Positions 1-4,814 of a stretch of DNA of 5,987 nt are shown piece by piece. Source of the stretch: Desulfurococcales archaeon (GTDB lineage: Archaea > Thermoproteota > Thermoprotei_A > Sulfolobales > Desulfurococcaceae); assembly GCA_027064845.1 (NCBI GenBank), contig JAMOPC010000264.1:1-5987 (forward strand), given 5' to 3'. Both the position numbers and the translations under genes were made by a program. The notes beneath the pieces are model-generated. The model made no database searches. It saw only the letters and a list, made by a program, of their open reading frames with translations, and was not told the DNA's origin. Numbering within the stretch: position 1 is the first letter of the stretch; each line of letters begins with the position of its first letter.

Positions 1-311
1 TCATTGGATTACTCTTTGCTGCAATACCAACTGATATACCGGCAGATGTAGTGTTTCTATCCAGTGCCGTTAGGTTACCATTAGTATTCATAAGCGGGAT
101 CTTTATACCTTTACAAAAATTACCTTGCTATATTTTACCCTTAGCTTATTCTTCGCCTCTAACTTACCTATCAGACTTAATGAAAAGTATTTACTATGGT
201 ACATCTTACTTGAACCCATCACTAGATCTAGCGGTTTTGTCGCTCTTAACAGTAGTGTTTGCATTATTAGCGCTAGTAACCAATAAAGCTTCGCTGATGA
301 AACGTTTATGA
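1..311 (+). CDS. ABC-2 type transporter permease, C-terminal fragment
   Basis: This is the 3' end of a gene that begins before the window. The frame is open from base 3 to the TGA stop, giving about 102 residues; the GTG at 51 is internal and not a start. The hydrophobic stretch with LPLVFISGIFIPLQKLP, followed by a region containing SPLTYLSDLMKSIYYG, is the hallmark of the C-terminal half of ABC-2 (DrrB/NodJ-like) permeases: a membrane helix, the S-G-x-F-x-P-x-x-x-L-P re-entrant segment, then the P-L-T-Y motif. A final membrane helix (LAVLSLLTVVFALLALV) and a short basic tail KRL close the protein. Family knowledge says such permeases pair with an ATP-binding subunit to export drugs, lipids or polysaccharides; the partner should lie upstream. 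The substrate cannot be told from this fragment. The family call is fairly secure. Confidence 0.8.
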   Translation, partial: IGLLFAAIPTDIPADVVFLSSAVRLPLVFISGIFIPLQKLPCYILPLAYSSPLTYLSDLMKSIYYGTSYLNPSLDLAVLSLLTVVFALLALVTNKASLMKRL

Positions 312-462
312 GTTTCATTCTTAAAAGGTGGTTTTATTACTTTATTAATGATTTGTTAATTCTTGTTTATCTTTGAAGATTAGAGGTTATTAGAATACTT
401 TCTTTCGCAGGGTAGTTTTTACTAAGTATTTTTAAGAGAAAATAAAATAAAAATTGAATCAT
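312..462. other. Convergent, T-rich intergenic spacer with likely terminators
   Basis: This AT-rich spacer lies between two genes that run towards each other. On the minus strand, just past the M24 stop, the stretch at 441-456 reads CAATTTTTATTTTATT, the oligo-T type of signal that ends crenarchaeal transcripts. On the plus strand several T-runs (331-360 and 416-434) could end the permease transcript. I see no ORF, no GC-rich island and no good inverted repeat here. Confidence 0.4.
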
Positions 463-1560
463 CTAGGTAGTTACTTTTTCTAATTCGTCATTTTCTCTAA
501 CAATGAATGTATCCTCTATCTTTACTTGGCCTAAGCCCTTGAGAAGTAGCGGTGCGTGGATGAATGCTAAGACCATATTTGGCTTTACTTCCATCATTCT
601 ATGTTGAGGTACTATAGTCGTTATTGGTGGTTCCTCGACTTGTAGCCCAACTCCATGCGCATAACCTATCACCCTATAGTCTAGGAGGTCATGCTTAGCA
701 TAGATCTTATCAAGTTCTTTTATAACGTCAATTAATCTTACTCCAGGCTTGGTTAGCATCGATGCAAGTTCGTAGACTTCATTCATACACTTGAGAGCTC
801 TCTCAGCTACGCCGCTGGCCTCACCTACGTAGATAGTCCTCGACATATTAGCATAGTACCCATTGTAGTCGGCAGCGATGATCAAGGTTACGAACACTCC
901 CTTCCTAACTTTAATGTCTTTAAAGGGCTCAGAGTGAACTCTGGGCGCTGGCCCCACATTAACGTGTACGTGTGGTTCCTCACACCCGCTACCGTAGAGT
1001 TTATAATAGGTTTCAGCAGCTATCTCTGTTTCAGACATACCAGGCTTTACTATGGAGAGTATGTGCTCCATGACTCTTGATGCGATCTTACCTGCCTTAC
1101 GTATTAACTCGATCTCGTATCTGTCCTTAATAATCCTCAACTCAGAGATTAGCTTGCTAACATCAACCACCTTTACTTTAGGATTAAGTCTCTTAAACAT
1201 CTCGTAGAAGAGTATGTACGCGTCTCGCTCTAAACCAAACTCGAGCCCAACTTTCCTATATCCCCTTTCCCTGATAGTCCTCGATATCTTTGCCATAAGC
1301 TCACCGCCTTCAGTAAAAGTAACTACATCCTTGATCCATGTTCTTTCTCTGAAGAAGTCCTCTTCGCCACGCGCGACAAATGCTGTAGGCTCCCCCTCAG
1401 CAGGTATTAAAAGTGCGGGTCTCAGCCACTTAGTGCCTGTGAAGTACGTGAAGCTCGAGAGGGTCCTAAGCATGACGGCATCAATACCTTCGTGCCTAAG
1501 CAATTCTTGGAACTTCTTATACCTAGAAATGAGAACTTCTGCAGGAAACCTACGAGCCAT
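463..1560 (-). CDS. M24 family (Xaa-Pro peptidase/creatinase fold) protein with degenerate metal site
   Basis: The 365-residue protein has the two-domain layout of prolidases: an N-terminal creatinase-type domain (about 7-135, with the SSFTYFTGTKWLRPALLIP stretch) and a C-terminal pita-bread domain (about 148-360). Fold landmarks are clear: KPGMSETEI (172-180), YNGYYANMSRTI (232-243), AHGVGLQVEEPP (301-312) and KIEDTFIV (347-354). Aligned from memory with Pyrococcus prolidase, the five metal ligands D, D, H, E, E become I227, N238, H302, I334 and E349, and the second catalytic histidine becomes E309. Ordinary two-metal prolidase activity is therefore unlikely; it may be a pseudoenzyme, or a metal-independent hydrolase like creatinase, which shares the fold. 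The ATG start has no Shine-Dalgarno sequence, but a TATA-like box lies about 35 bases upstream, so the mRNA may be leaderless. The gene stands alone and is visibly more GC-rich than its neighbours. Fold call secure, function open. Confidence 0.88.
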   Translation of the reverse strand: MARRFPAEVLISRYKKFQELLRHEGIDAVMLRTLSSFTYFTGTKWLRPALLIPAEGEPTAFVARGEEDFFRERTWIKDVVTFTEGGELMAKISRTIRERGYRKVGLEFGLERDAYILFYEMFKRLNPKVKVVDVSKLISELRIIKDRYEIELIRKAGKIASRVMEHILSIVKPGMSETEIAAETYYKLYGSGCEEPHVHVNVGPAPRVHSEPFKDIKVRKGVFVTLIIAADYNGYYANMSRTIYVGEASGVAERALKCMNEVYELASMLTKPGVRLIDVIKELDKIYAKHDLLDYRVIGYAHGVGLQVEEPPITTIVPQHRMMEVKPNMVLAFIHAPLLLKGLGQVKIEDTFIVRENDELEKVTT

Positions 1561-1590
1561 AAGTTAAAACCCACATACCTTATCCATGCA

Positions 1591-1600
1591 TAAGTATTTA
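1591..1600 (-). promoter_or_regulatory. Putative TATA box of the M24 gene
   Basis: On the minus strand this reads TAAATACTTA, about 31-40 bases upstream of the ATG. An archaeal transcript normally starts about 25 bases from the TATA centre, which puts the 5' end within about ten bases of the start codon. That agrees with the lack of a ribosome binding site. Inferred from position and composition only. Confidence 0.4.
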
Positions 1601-1675
1601 TCTATTTTCGTGAAATATAGCCCTTGTCACCGTTCACTCGATCCATAGCTTCATGTAATAAAATATATTGTTTTA

Positions 1676-1761
1676 AATCTGCTACGGATGGGTTCATCAC
1701 GACAATGCTTCGACTCTCTCATTGTAGCTTATTGCAGATTACGGGTCTCGGAAATCGAAGC
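1676..1761. ncRNA. Possible structured RNA (nested inverted repeats), strand unknown
   Basis: AATCTGC (1676-1682) pairs perfectly with GCAGATT (1734-1740), enclosing ACAATG (1702-1707) that pairs with CATTGT (1720-1725). The hairpin loop of the inner stem contains CTTCGA (1708-1713), which matches TCGAAG (1755-1760) and could form a pseudoknot or a competing stem. Local G+C is raised over the AT-rich flanks, as expected for a hyperthermophile RNA gene. If transcribed on the minus strand, the TATA-like TTATAAAG near 1791-1798 would be about the right distance upstream for a start near 1769. I found no H/ACA or complete C/D boxes, so the class is unknown and chance pairing is not excluded. Confidence 0.25.
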
Positions 1762-2031
1762 TCTTCAACAACACATGTTCGAGTAAAACTTTATAAGAAG
1801 CTATCCCTCAGCGTTGAGAGGTATAGAAAAATACAAAAAGCTATAATCTAATGCTCCTGCCCCTTGTTCTTTTCCCAAATAGCAGGTTTAATATATTGAC
1901 CTAATGGAATGAAAAGAAGTAACTCACTGTTCAAGGTCTATAATATAAAAGTTGAGAGGGACGCAATAATTTGTATCGCTGGGGGAGTTTATAATATTGA
2001 TTGATAAAATCGTGAAGGTATTGAGAAGAAT

Positions 2032-2110
2032 TGGTGCGGCGGCCGGGATTTGAACCCGGGGTCTCCGGCTTGGGGGGCCGGCGTCCTAGTCCAGGCTAGA
2101 CGACCGCCGC
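2032..2110 (-). tRNA. tRNA-Gly(CCC), CCA encoded, no intron
   Basis: The minus strand folds into a complete cloverleaf. The acceptor is GCGGCGG with CCGCCGC, the D arm is GTCT/GGAC with an 11-base loop containing GG, the anticodon stem is CCGGC/GCCGG, the variable loop AGACC, and the T arm CCGGG-TTCAAAT-CCCGG. U8, A14, G18, G19, A21, C48, G53, T54, T55, C56, A58 and C61 are all in place; the discriminator is A and CCA follows in the DNA (2034-2032). The seven-base anticodon loop is CCCCCAA, which puts CCC at 34-36 and so reads glycine GGG codons. The oddity is position 33: it is C where nearly all elongator tRNAs have U. The body closely resembles archaeal glycine tRNAs as I remember them, which supports the identity over alternative phasings of the loop. 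It lies 49 bases beyond the S25e stop with its own TATA box. Confidence 0.95.
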
Positions 2111-2140
2111 TTCTAGATTATTTCTATTTAGTGTGTTGGG

Positions 2141-2150
2141 AATATATTTT
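2141..2150 (-). promoter_or_regulatory. TATA box of tRNA-Gly
   Basis: Read on the minus strand this is AAAATATATT, preceded by an A-rich stretch (AAGCA) that could act as the TFB recognition element. It ends 31 bases before the mature tRNA 5' end, which leaves room for a short 5' leader removed by RNase P. It sits in the 49-base gap behind the S25e stop, so the tRNA need not depend on read-through. Confidence 0.6.
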
Positions 2151-2159
2151 TGCTTATTT

Positions 2160-2435
2160 TTATGGATGTTTTATGTAAATTGGTGTTCTTCCTCCACTAT
2201 ATAGTACTACTAGTTTTTTCTCAGCTGCTTGTCTGAGTAGTTTCTTTGCTGTGCTTATTCTGATACCATAAGCTTGTGCAATTGTATAAGGTGTTAGTAC
2301 TGTAAATGTGTTTCTCTTAAGGTCTCTTTCTAAGCGTTTGAGTAGTTCTGGTGTCGCCTCGATTTGTGTAACTAAAGGAATTTTCTTTGATTCTGTAGGT
2401 TGTGGTTCAGTTCTTCCTTTTTTCCCCTTTGCCAT
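2160..2435 (-). CDS. rps25e: 30S ribosomal protein S25e
   Basis: This is a small basic protein of 91 residues. S25e is found in archaea and eukaryotes, not bacteria, and sits in the head of the small ribosomal subunit; in eukaryotes it helps tRNA and some IRES binding. The N-terminal tail is lysine-rich and disordered (AKGKKGRTEPQPTESKK), followed by a winged-helix domain (about 22-89). Within it, the LTPYTIAQAYGIRISTAKKL stretch (47-66) and KKLVVLYSGGRTPIYI (73-88) are the family signature. An in-frame ATG eight codons upstream (2459) would add MDRHGDKD. I prefer the inner ATG because it has the ribosome binding site GGTGAT (2442-2447) six bases ahead and gives the usual lysine-rich beginning. 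A TATA-like box at 2474-2483 allows its own transcript. Identity rests on motif recognition and size and is strong. Confidence 0.92.
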   Translation of the reverse strand: MAKGKKGRTEPQPTESKKIPLVTQIEATPELLKRLERDLKRNTFTVLTPYTIAQAYGIRISTAKKLLRQAAEKKLVVLYSGGRTPIYIKHP

Positions 2436-2441
2436 ATCTTT

Positions 2442-2447
2442 ATCACC
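2442..2447 (-). promoter_or_regulatory. Ribosome binding site deciding the S25e start
   Basis: GGTGAT on the minus strand matches the 3' end of archaeal 16S rRNA (anti-SD ATCACC) and stands six bases before the ATG at 2435. It would lie inside the coding region if the upstream ATG at 2459 were used, so it argues for the shorter protein. Confidence 0.7.
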
Positions 2448-2473
2448 ATGTCTATCCACGACTGTTACTAGGG

Positions 2474-2483
2474 GATATATAGT
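2474..2483 (-). promoter_or_regulatory. Putative TATA box of the S25e gene
   Basis: The minus strand reads AACTATATATC over about this position, in the 53-base gap between the DUF1614 stop and the S25e ATG. A start site about 25 bases downstream would fall near 2452, giving a short leader that still contains the GGTGAT site and excludes the ATG at 2459. Position and composition are the only evidence. Confidence 0.5.
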
Positions 2484-2488
2484 TTGCG

Positions 2489-3274
2489 TTACGGAGATAA
2501 AATAATTGCTATTAGTCCAGCAATTATACCAGATAAAAAGATACCATCAAAGGTTCCGGCACCACCAATACTCAAGAAAGATGCTCCATATTCGTATATG
2601 AATTTTTTCAAATCCTTTGTCAGCCTCAAAAGATCTGCACCTAGTAGACTACCGAGAACACCACTAACATAAGCTATAGGTACAACCATGACTGGATCAC
2701 GTACTAGTACTAATGTAGTTATAGCTGCTACTAGTGGCGGCAAAAAACCAGGAACAACTATTCCTACTCCGGGAACAGATCTTGAGAAAGCATATGAAAC
2801 AAGCGTAGTTAGCAAAATACTCGTTAATAATGGTATTACGAGGTTAAAACAGCTAATAATTTTCACAAGCAGTATTGTGCTCATTATTATGGGTATGATT
2901 GCTCCTCCAACATTAATAGCTAGAATAACTTTTCTCTCAACAAGTACAGGATGAGTAACAGGTATTGGAAAACCGAAGAAATAAACATATTTTTTGGTTA
3001 ACACTATTTCTTTCTCTCCAGTCCTATATTCTTTTATAACAATGTTGAAAGGGCTCGATATAATACTTAATAAGAAAACAAAGTATCCAAGAATTATCGC
3101 TTTTCCCAAGCTTATACCAAATAATGTATTTATAAAACCAAAAACAGTTGGAGCAGCAATTGATAACGGGAATAATAAGAATAAATACATAATTAGGTAA
3201 AGAGGATGAGTAGGTGCTGACACGATGATTCTTTTACTATTATTGTCATTAATCAACTCAAACAACCAATCCAT
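2489..3274 (-). CDS. DUF1614 family polytopic membrane protein
   Basis: The 261-residue protein is strongly hydrophobic, with about seven likely membrane helices: roughly 25-45, 55-75, 118-138, 145-163, 170-190, 195-213 and 242-259. The glycine/proline-rich motifs NVGGAIIP (121-128), VPGVGIVVPGFLPPLVA (167-183), GSLLGADLL (208-216) and SIGGAGTFDGIFLSG (235-249) are those I associate with DUF1614 (COG4089), an uncharacterised archaeal and bacterial membrane family; the AGTFDGI motif near the C-terminus is the most telling. A helix-free segment at about 80-110 (KEYRTGEKEIVLTKKYVYF) probably forms an exposed loop or small domain. No function is established. The ATG has no ribosome binding site and no TATA box at the proper distance, because the GC-rich sRNA lies 20 bases upstream; expression may come from read-through of the sRNA promoter. 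It is divergent from the trkH operon. Family call good, role unknown. Confidence 0.82.
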   Translation of the reverse strand: MDWLFELINDNNSKRIIVSAPTHPLYLIMYLFLLFPLSIAAPTVFGFINTLFGISLGKAIILGYFVFLLSIISSPFNIVIKEYRTGEKEIVLTKKYVYFFGFPIPVTHPVLVERKVILAINVGGAIIPIIMSTILLVKIISCFNLVIPLLTSILLTTLVSYAFSRSVPGVGIVVPGFLPPLVAAITTLVLVRDPVMVVPIAYVSGVLGSLLGADLLRLTKDLKKFIYEYGASFLSIGGAGTFDGIFLSGIIAGLIAIILSP

Positions 3275-3293
3275 GATTGTATATTAAATTAGT

Positions 3294-3366
3294 GGGGATC
3301 CGGGCGCGAAACCCTCTTCATCCCTTACTTATAGAGGGTCGAGGGAGTCGTAGTCTTCATCTCCCA
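3294..3366 (-). ncRNA. Box C/D guide sRNA (candidate), D guide against 16S rRNA
   Basis: This GC-rich island in an AT-rich divergent spacer has the layout of an archaeal C/D sRNA on the minus strand. Box C is ATGAAGA (3360-3354) and box C' is an identical ATGAAGA (3321-3315), each one change from RUGAUGA. Box D is CGGA (3302-3299) and the likely D' is TCGA (3342-3339); both keep the GA needed for the kink-turn. The terminal stem GGGA (3365-3362) with TCCC (3298-3295), separated from the sheared G-A pairs by a three-base bulge (GAT), is exactly kink-turn geometry. The C'-D guide, GGGTTTCGCGCC, is 12 bases long and complementary to GGCGCGAAACC plus one wobble, a segment I recall as conserved in archaeal 16S rRNA (inside the A344F primer region). 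By the N+5 rule the target would be the second C of GGCGC, about C361 in E. coli numbering. The non-standard D box is the main weakness. Confidence 0.62.
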
Positions 3367-3384
3367 TACACTATACTTTAGCAT

Positions 3385-3397
3385 AGATTTTTATTCC
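3385..3397. promoter_or_regulatory. Shared AT-rich promoter element between the sRNA and trkH
   Basis: The plus strand reads AGATTTTTATTCC and the minus strand GGAATAAAAATCT. The centre lies about 25 bases from the sRNA 5' end (about 3366) in one direction and about 28 bases from the trkH GTG at 3420 in the other. It could serve as TATA box for either or both transcripts. CTATACTTTA at 3371-3380 is an alternative plus-strand box. Direction cannot be decided by eye. Confidence 0.4.
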
Positions 3398-3419
3398 TTT
3401 CAGAGATCATATCGTATAG

Positions 3420-4814
3420 GTGGAAATAGTAGTGTTTAGGAACATATTGTATTATTTAAGTACCATGTTGTATTTCCTTGGTCTTGCACATATAGTTCCT
3501 CTTATTTTTTCTATAATTGTTGGTGAAAAAGAGTCATTTATCTTTGCAATTCTCATAGATATAGGATTATTATTGTTTCTAGGATACTTGTTTAGAAAAA
3601 TAAGTATTGTAGGAGAGATCGGGCTTGTTGAAGCATATATGGTAATGGTTCTATCTTTCATAATACCAGCTTTTACTTGTGCATTCCCGATCATGATGTA
3701 TGGCTATAGTTTTATAGATTCCTTGTTTGAAGGCGTGTCATCAATTACTACTACAGGGTTATCTGTGCTTGATTATGGAGAATTGAGTATTGGTATAGAG
3801 TTTTTGAGAGCATATTATCAATGGCTCGGCGGAATAGGTGTAGCATTACTCGTTGTATCGTTTATGATTGCTCCAGGATCTGCTGCTTATAATATCTACT
3901 TAGCCCATCTGGGTAAATACAAGATAACTCCTCTTAGCTCTAGGACTATTAGAATTATTCTATCTATTTATGTTTCATTAACAATTATCTATGTAATTGT
4001 ATACTTAATTTCGGGGTTATCCCTAGTAGATTCCATTATTAATGCATTGACAACTATTAGCACAGGTGGTTTTTCACGTTTATCGTTTTTCAGTGGAGTA
4101 CCTATGTATTCTGCTGTTGCTCTAATGTTTATTAGTGCACAACCCCTTGCATTATTTTACTTCATAAGGAAGGGGAATGTCAAGAAAATTCTTAGTGATC
4201 CACAACTCATTAGTTTTGCTACAATAGTCTTTATTGGTTCTATTAGTCTTTACTTTTTTGATAGAATTAATTATTCTTCTGCATTGTTTCAGACGGTATC
4301 AGCTTTATCAACAACTGGTTATACTTCGGTAGACAATAAGTTGTTGAGTGATGCTAGTAAGCTCTTATTATCAACGATCATGATTCTTGGAGCGGGTTTT
4401 GGATCAACTGGTGGCGGTATTAAGCAATTAAGAATAGTTATTATTGGTAAAACGATCATTTATTATATTAAGAAACAATTACTGCCTAAAGACGCTGTCT
4501 TATCCCTGAAGATTAGCGGTAAGCAAATAAGCTGGGATGAAGTATTGTTCTCGTTTATATTATTAGCAATATATATCTTGGTTCTCCTAGTATCAACAAT
4601 TATTATATCTGCTCAAGGCTATTCTCTCCAAGATAGCTTGTTTGAATCAGCATCAGCCTTGGCAACAACTGGTTTAAGCACTGGTTTATCTAGTCATACA
4701 CTACCATTATTAGCCAAGACAGTGCTTATAATAGATATGTGGTTTGGACGTGTAGAGATAATACCTTACTTGATCCTATTCGGTAGGTTGTTTCAAGCGG
4801 GTGCTAGGCATTGA
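3420..4814 (+). CDS. trkH: Potassium uptake protein TrkH (membrane pore subunit)
   Basis: The 464-residue protein belongs to the TrkH/KtrB superfamily, in which four membrane-pore-membrane repeats in one chain form a potassium path. All four pore loops are visible: SSITTTGLS (107-115, filter Gly113), TTISTGGFS (211-219, Gly216), ALSTTGYTS (295-303, Gly300) and ALATTGLST (413-421, Gly418). Family landmarks WLGGIGV (135-141), GSTGGGIKQLR (328-338) and WFGRVEI (441-447) are also present, so it appears intact and close to usual length. The GTG at 3420 is taken as start, perhaps on a leaderless mRNA. An in-frame GTG at 3432 is a real alternative, since GGTGG at 3419-3423 would stand eight bases ahead of it as a ribosome binding site; the difference is four residues. 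Its stop overlaps the trkA start by four bases, so the two are translationally coupled and should act as a complex. Confidence 0.95.
   Translation: MEIVVFRNILYYLSTMLYFLGLAHIVPLIFSIIVGEKESFIFAILIDIGLLLFLGYLFRKISIVGEIGLVEAYMVMVLSFIIPAFTCAFPIMMYGYSFIDSLFEGVSSITTTGLSVLDYGELSIGIEFLRAYYQWLGGIGVALLVVSFMIAPGSAAYNIYLAHLGKYKITPLSSRTIRIILSIYVSLTIIYVIVYLISGLSLVDSIINALTTISTGGFSRLSFFSGVPMYSAVALMFISAQPLALFYFIRKGNVKKILSDPQLISFATIVFIGSISLYFFDRINYSSALFQTVSALSTTGYTSVDNKLLSDASKLLLSTIMILGAGFGSTGGGIKQLRIVIIGKTIIYYIKKQLLPKDAVLSLKISGKQISWDEVLFSFILLAIYILVLLVSTIIISAQGYSLQDSLFESASALATTGLSTGLSSHTLPLLAKTVLIIDMWFGRVEIIPYLILFGRLFQAGARH
4799..4803 (+). promoter_or_regulatory. Ribosome binding site for the TTG-initiated trkA
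   Basis: GGGTG inside the last codons of trkH stands seven bases before the TTG at 4811. It supports this rare start codon, and with the TTGA overlap (start TTG 4811-4813, trkH stop TGA 4812-4814) points to coupled translation. Confidence 0.6.

Larger units (their letters stand above)
1561..2031. other. 471-base spacer without a convincing gene
   Basis: The spacer separates the M24 start from the 3' end of the tRNA. A 75-codon frame on the plus strand (1624-1851) has no ribosome binding site, no recognisable motif and a low-complexity S/T/K-rich composition, so I do not call it a gene. The part from about 1676 to 1761 is richer in G+C (38 of 80 bases in 1681-1760) than its flanks and holds several perfect inverted repeats; it is listed separately as a possible structured RNA. 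The sequence CTTTATAAG at 1790-1798 looks like a strong archaeal TATA box readable on either strand, but no gene follows it on the plus strand. The stretch 1860-2031 is AT-rich with no feature I can support. Confidence 0.5.

Noticed and set aside
1214..1567. 117-codon plus-strand frame antisense to the M24 gene
   Set aside because: It mirrors the well-supported M24 gene and has no domain, membrane pattern or start signal of its own.
1694..1700. Box C (GTGATGA on the minus strand) as part of a second C/D sRNA
   Set aside because: No CUGA-like D box with a closing stem at a suitable distance; CAGA at twelve bases is a poor fit.
1676..1740. H/ACA guide RNA reading of the two-stem element
   Set aside because: The internal loop is lopsided (19 and 8 bases) and no ACA box stands directly after the lower stem on either strand.
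1790..1798. Strong plus-strand TATA box CTTTATAAG marking a gene
   Set aside because: No reading frame or structured RNA follows at the expected distance on the plus strand; it could act on the minus strand or be chance in AT-rich DNA.
1624..1851. 75-codon plus-strand reading frame in the long spacer
   Set aside because: No ribosome binding site, no promoter at the right distance, S/T/K-rich low-information sequence and no family motif. It also runs through the inverted-repeat cluster.
2436..2459. Eight-residue N-terminal extension of S25e (MDRHGDKD)
   Set aside because: The GGTGAT ribosome binding site lies inside this extension and points to the inner ATG; the extension also does not look like the usual lysine-rich start.
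2688..3200. Two plus-strand frames antisense to the DUF1614 gene (2688-2954 and 2994-3200)
   Set aside because: They are shadows of the membrane protein gene; the minus-strand frame shows clear DUF1614 motifs.
3303..3314. A fragment of a 16S rRNA gene on the plus strand (GGCGCGAAACC)
   Set aside because: The match to 16S stops after about 12 bases on both sides and is framed by C/D boxes, as expected for the complement of a guide rather than an rRNA remnant.
3292..3366. A tRNA on the plus strand beginning GGGGATC and ending ATCTCCCA
   Set aside because: The ends pair only with a bulge and there is no D arm, anticodon arm or TTC loop. The 7-base pair ACCCTCT/AGAGGGT (3311-3317 with 3333-3339) is real, but the minus-strand C/D layout explains more of the sequence.
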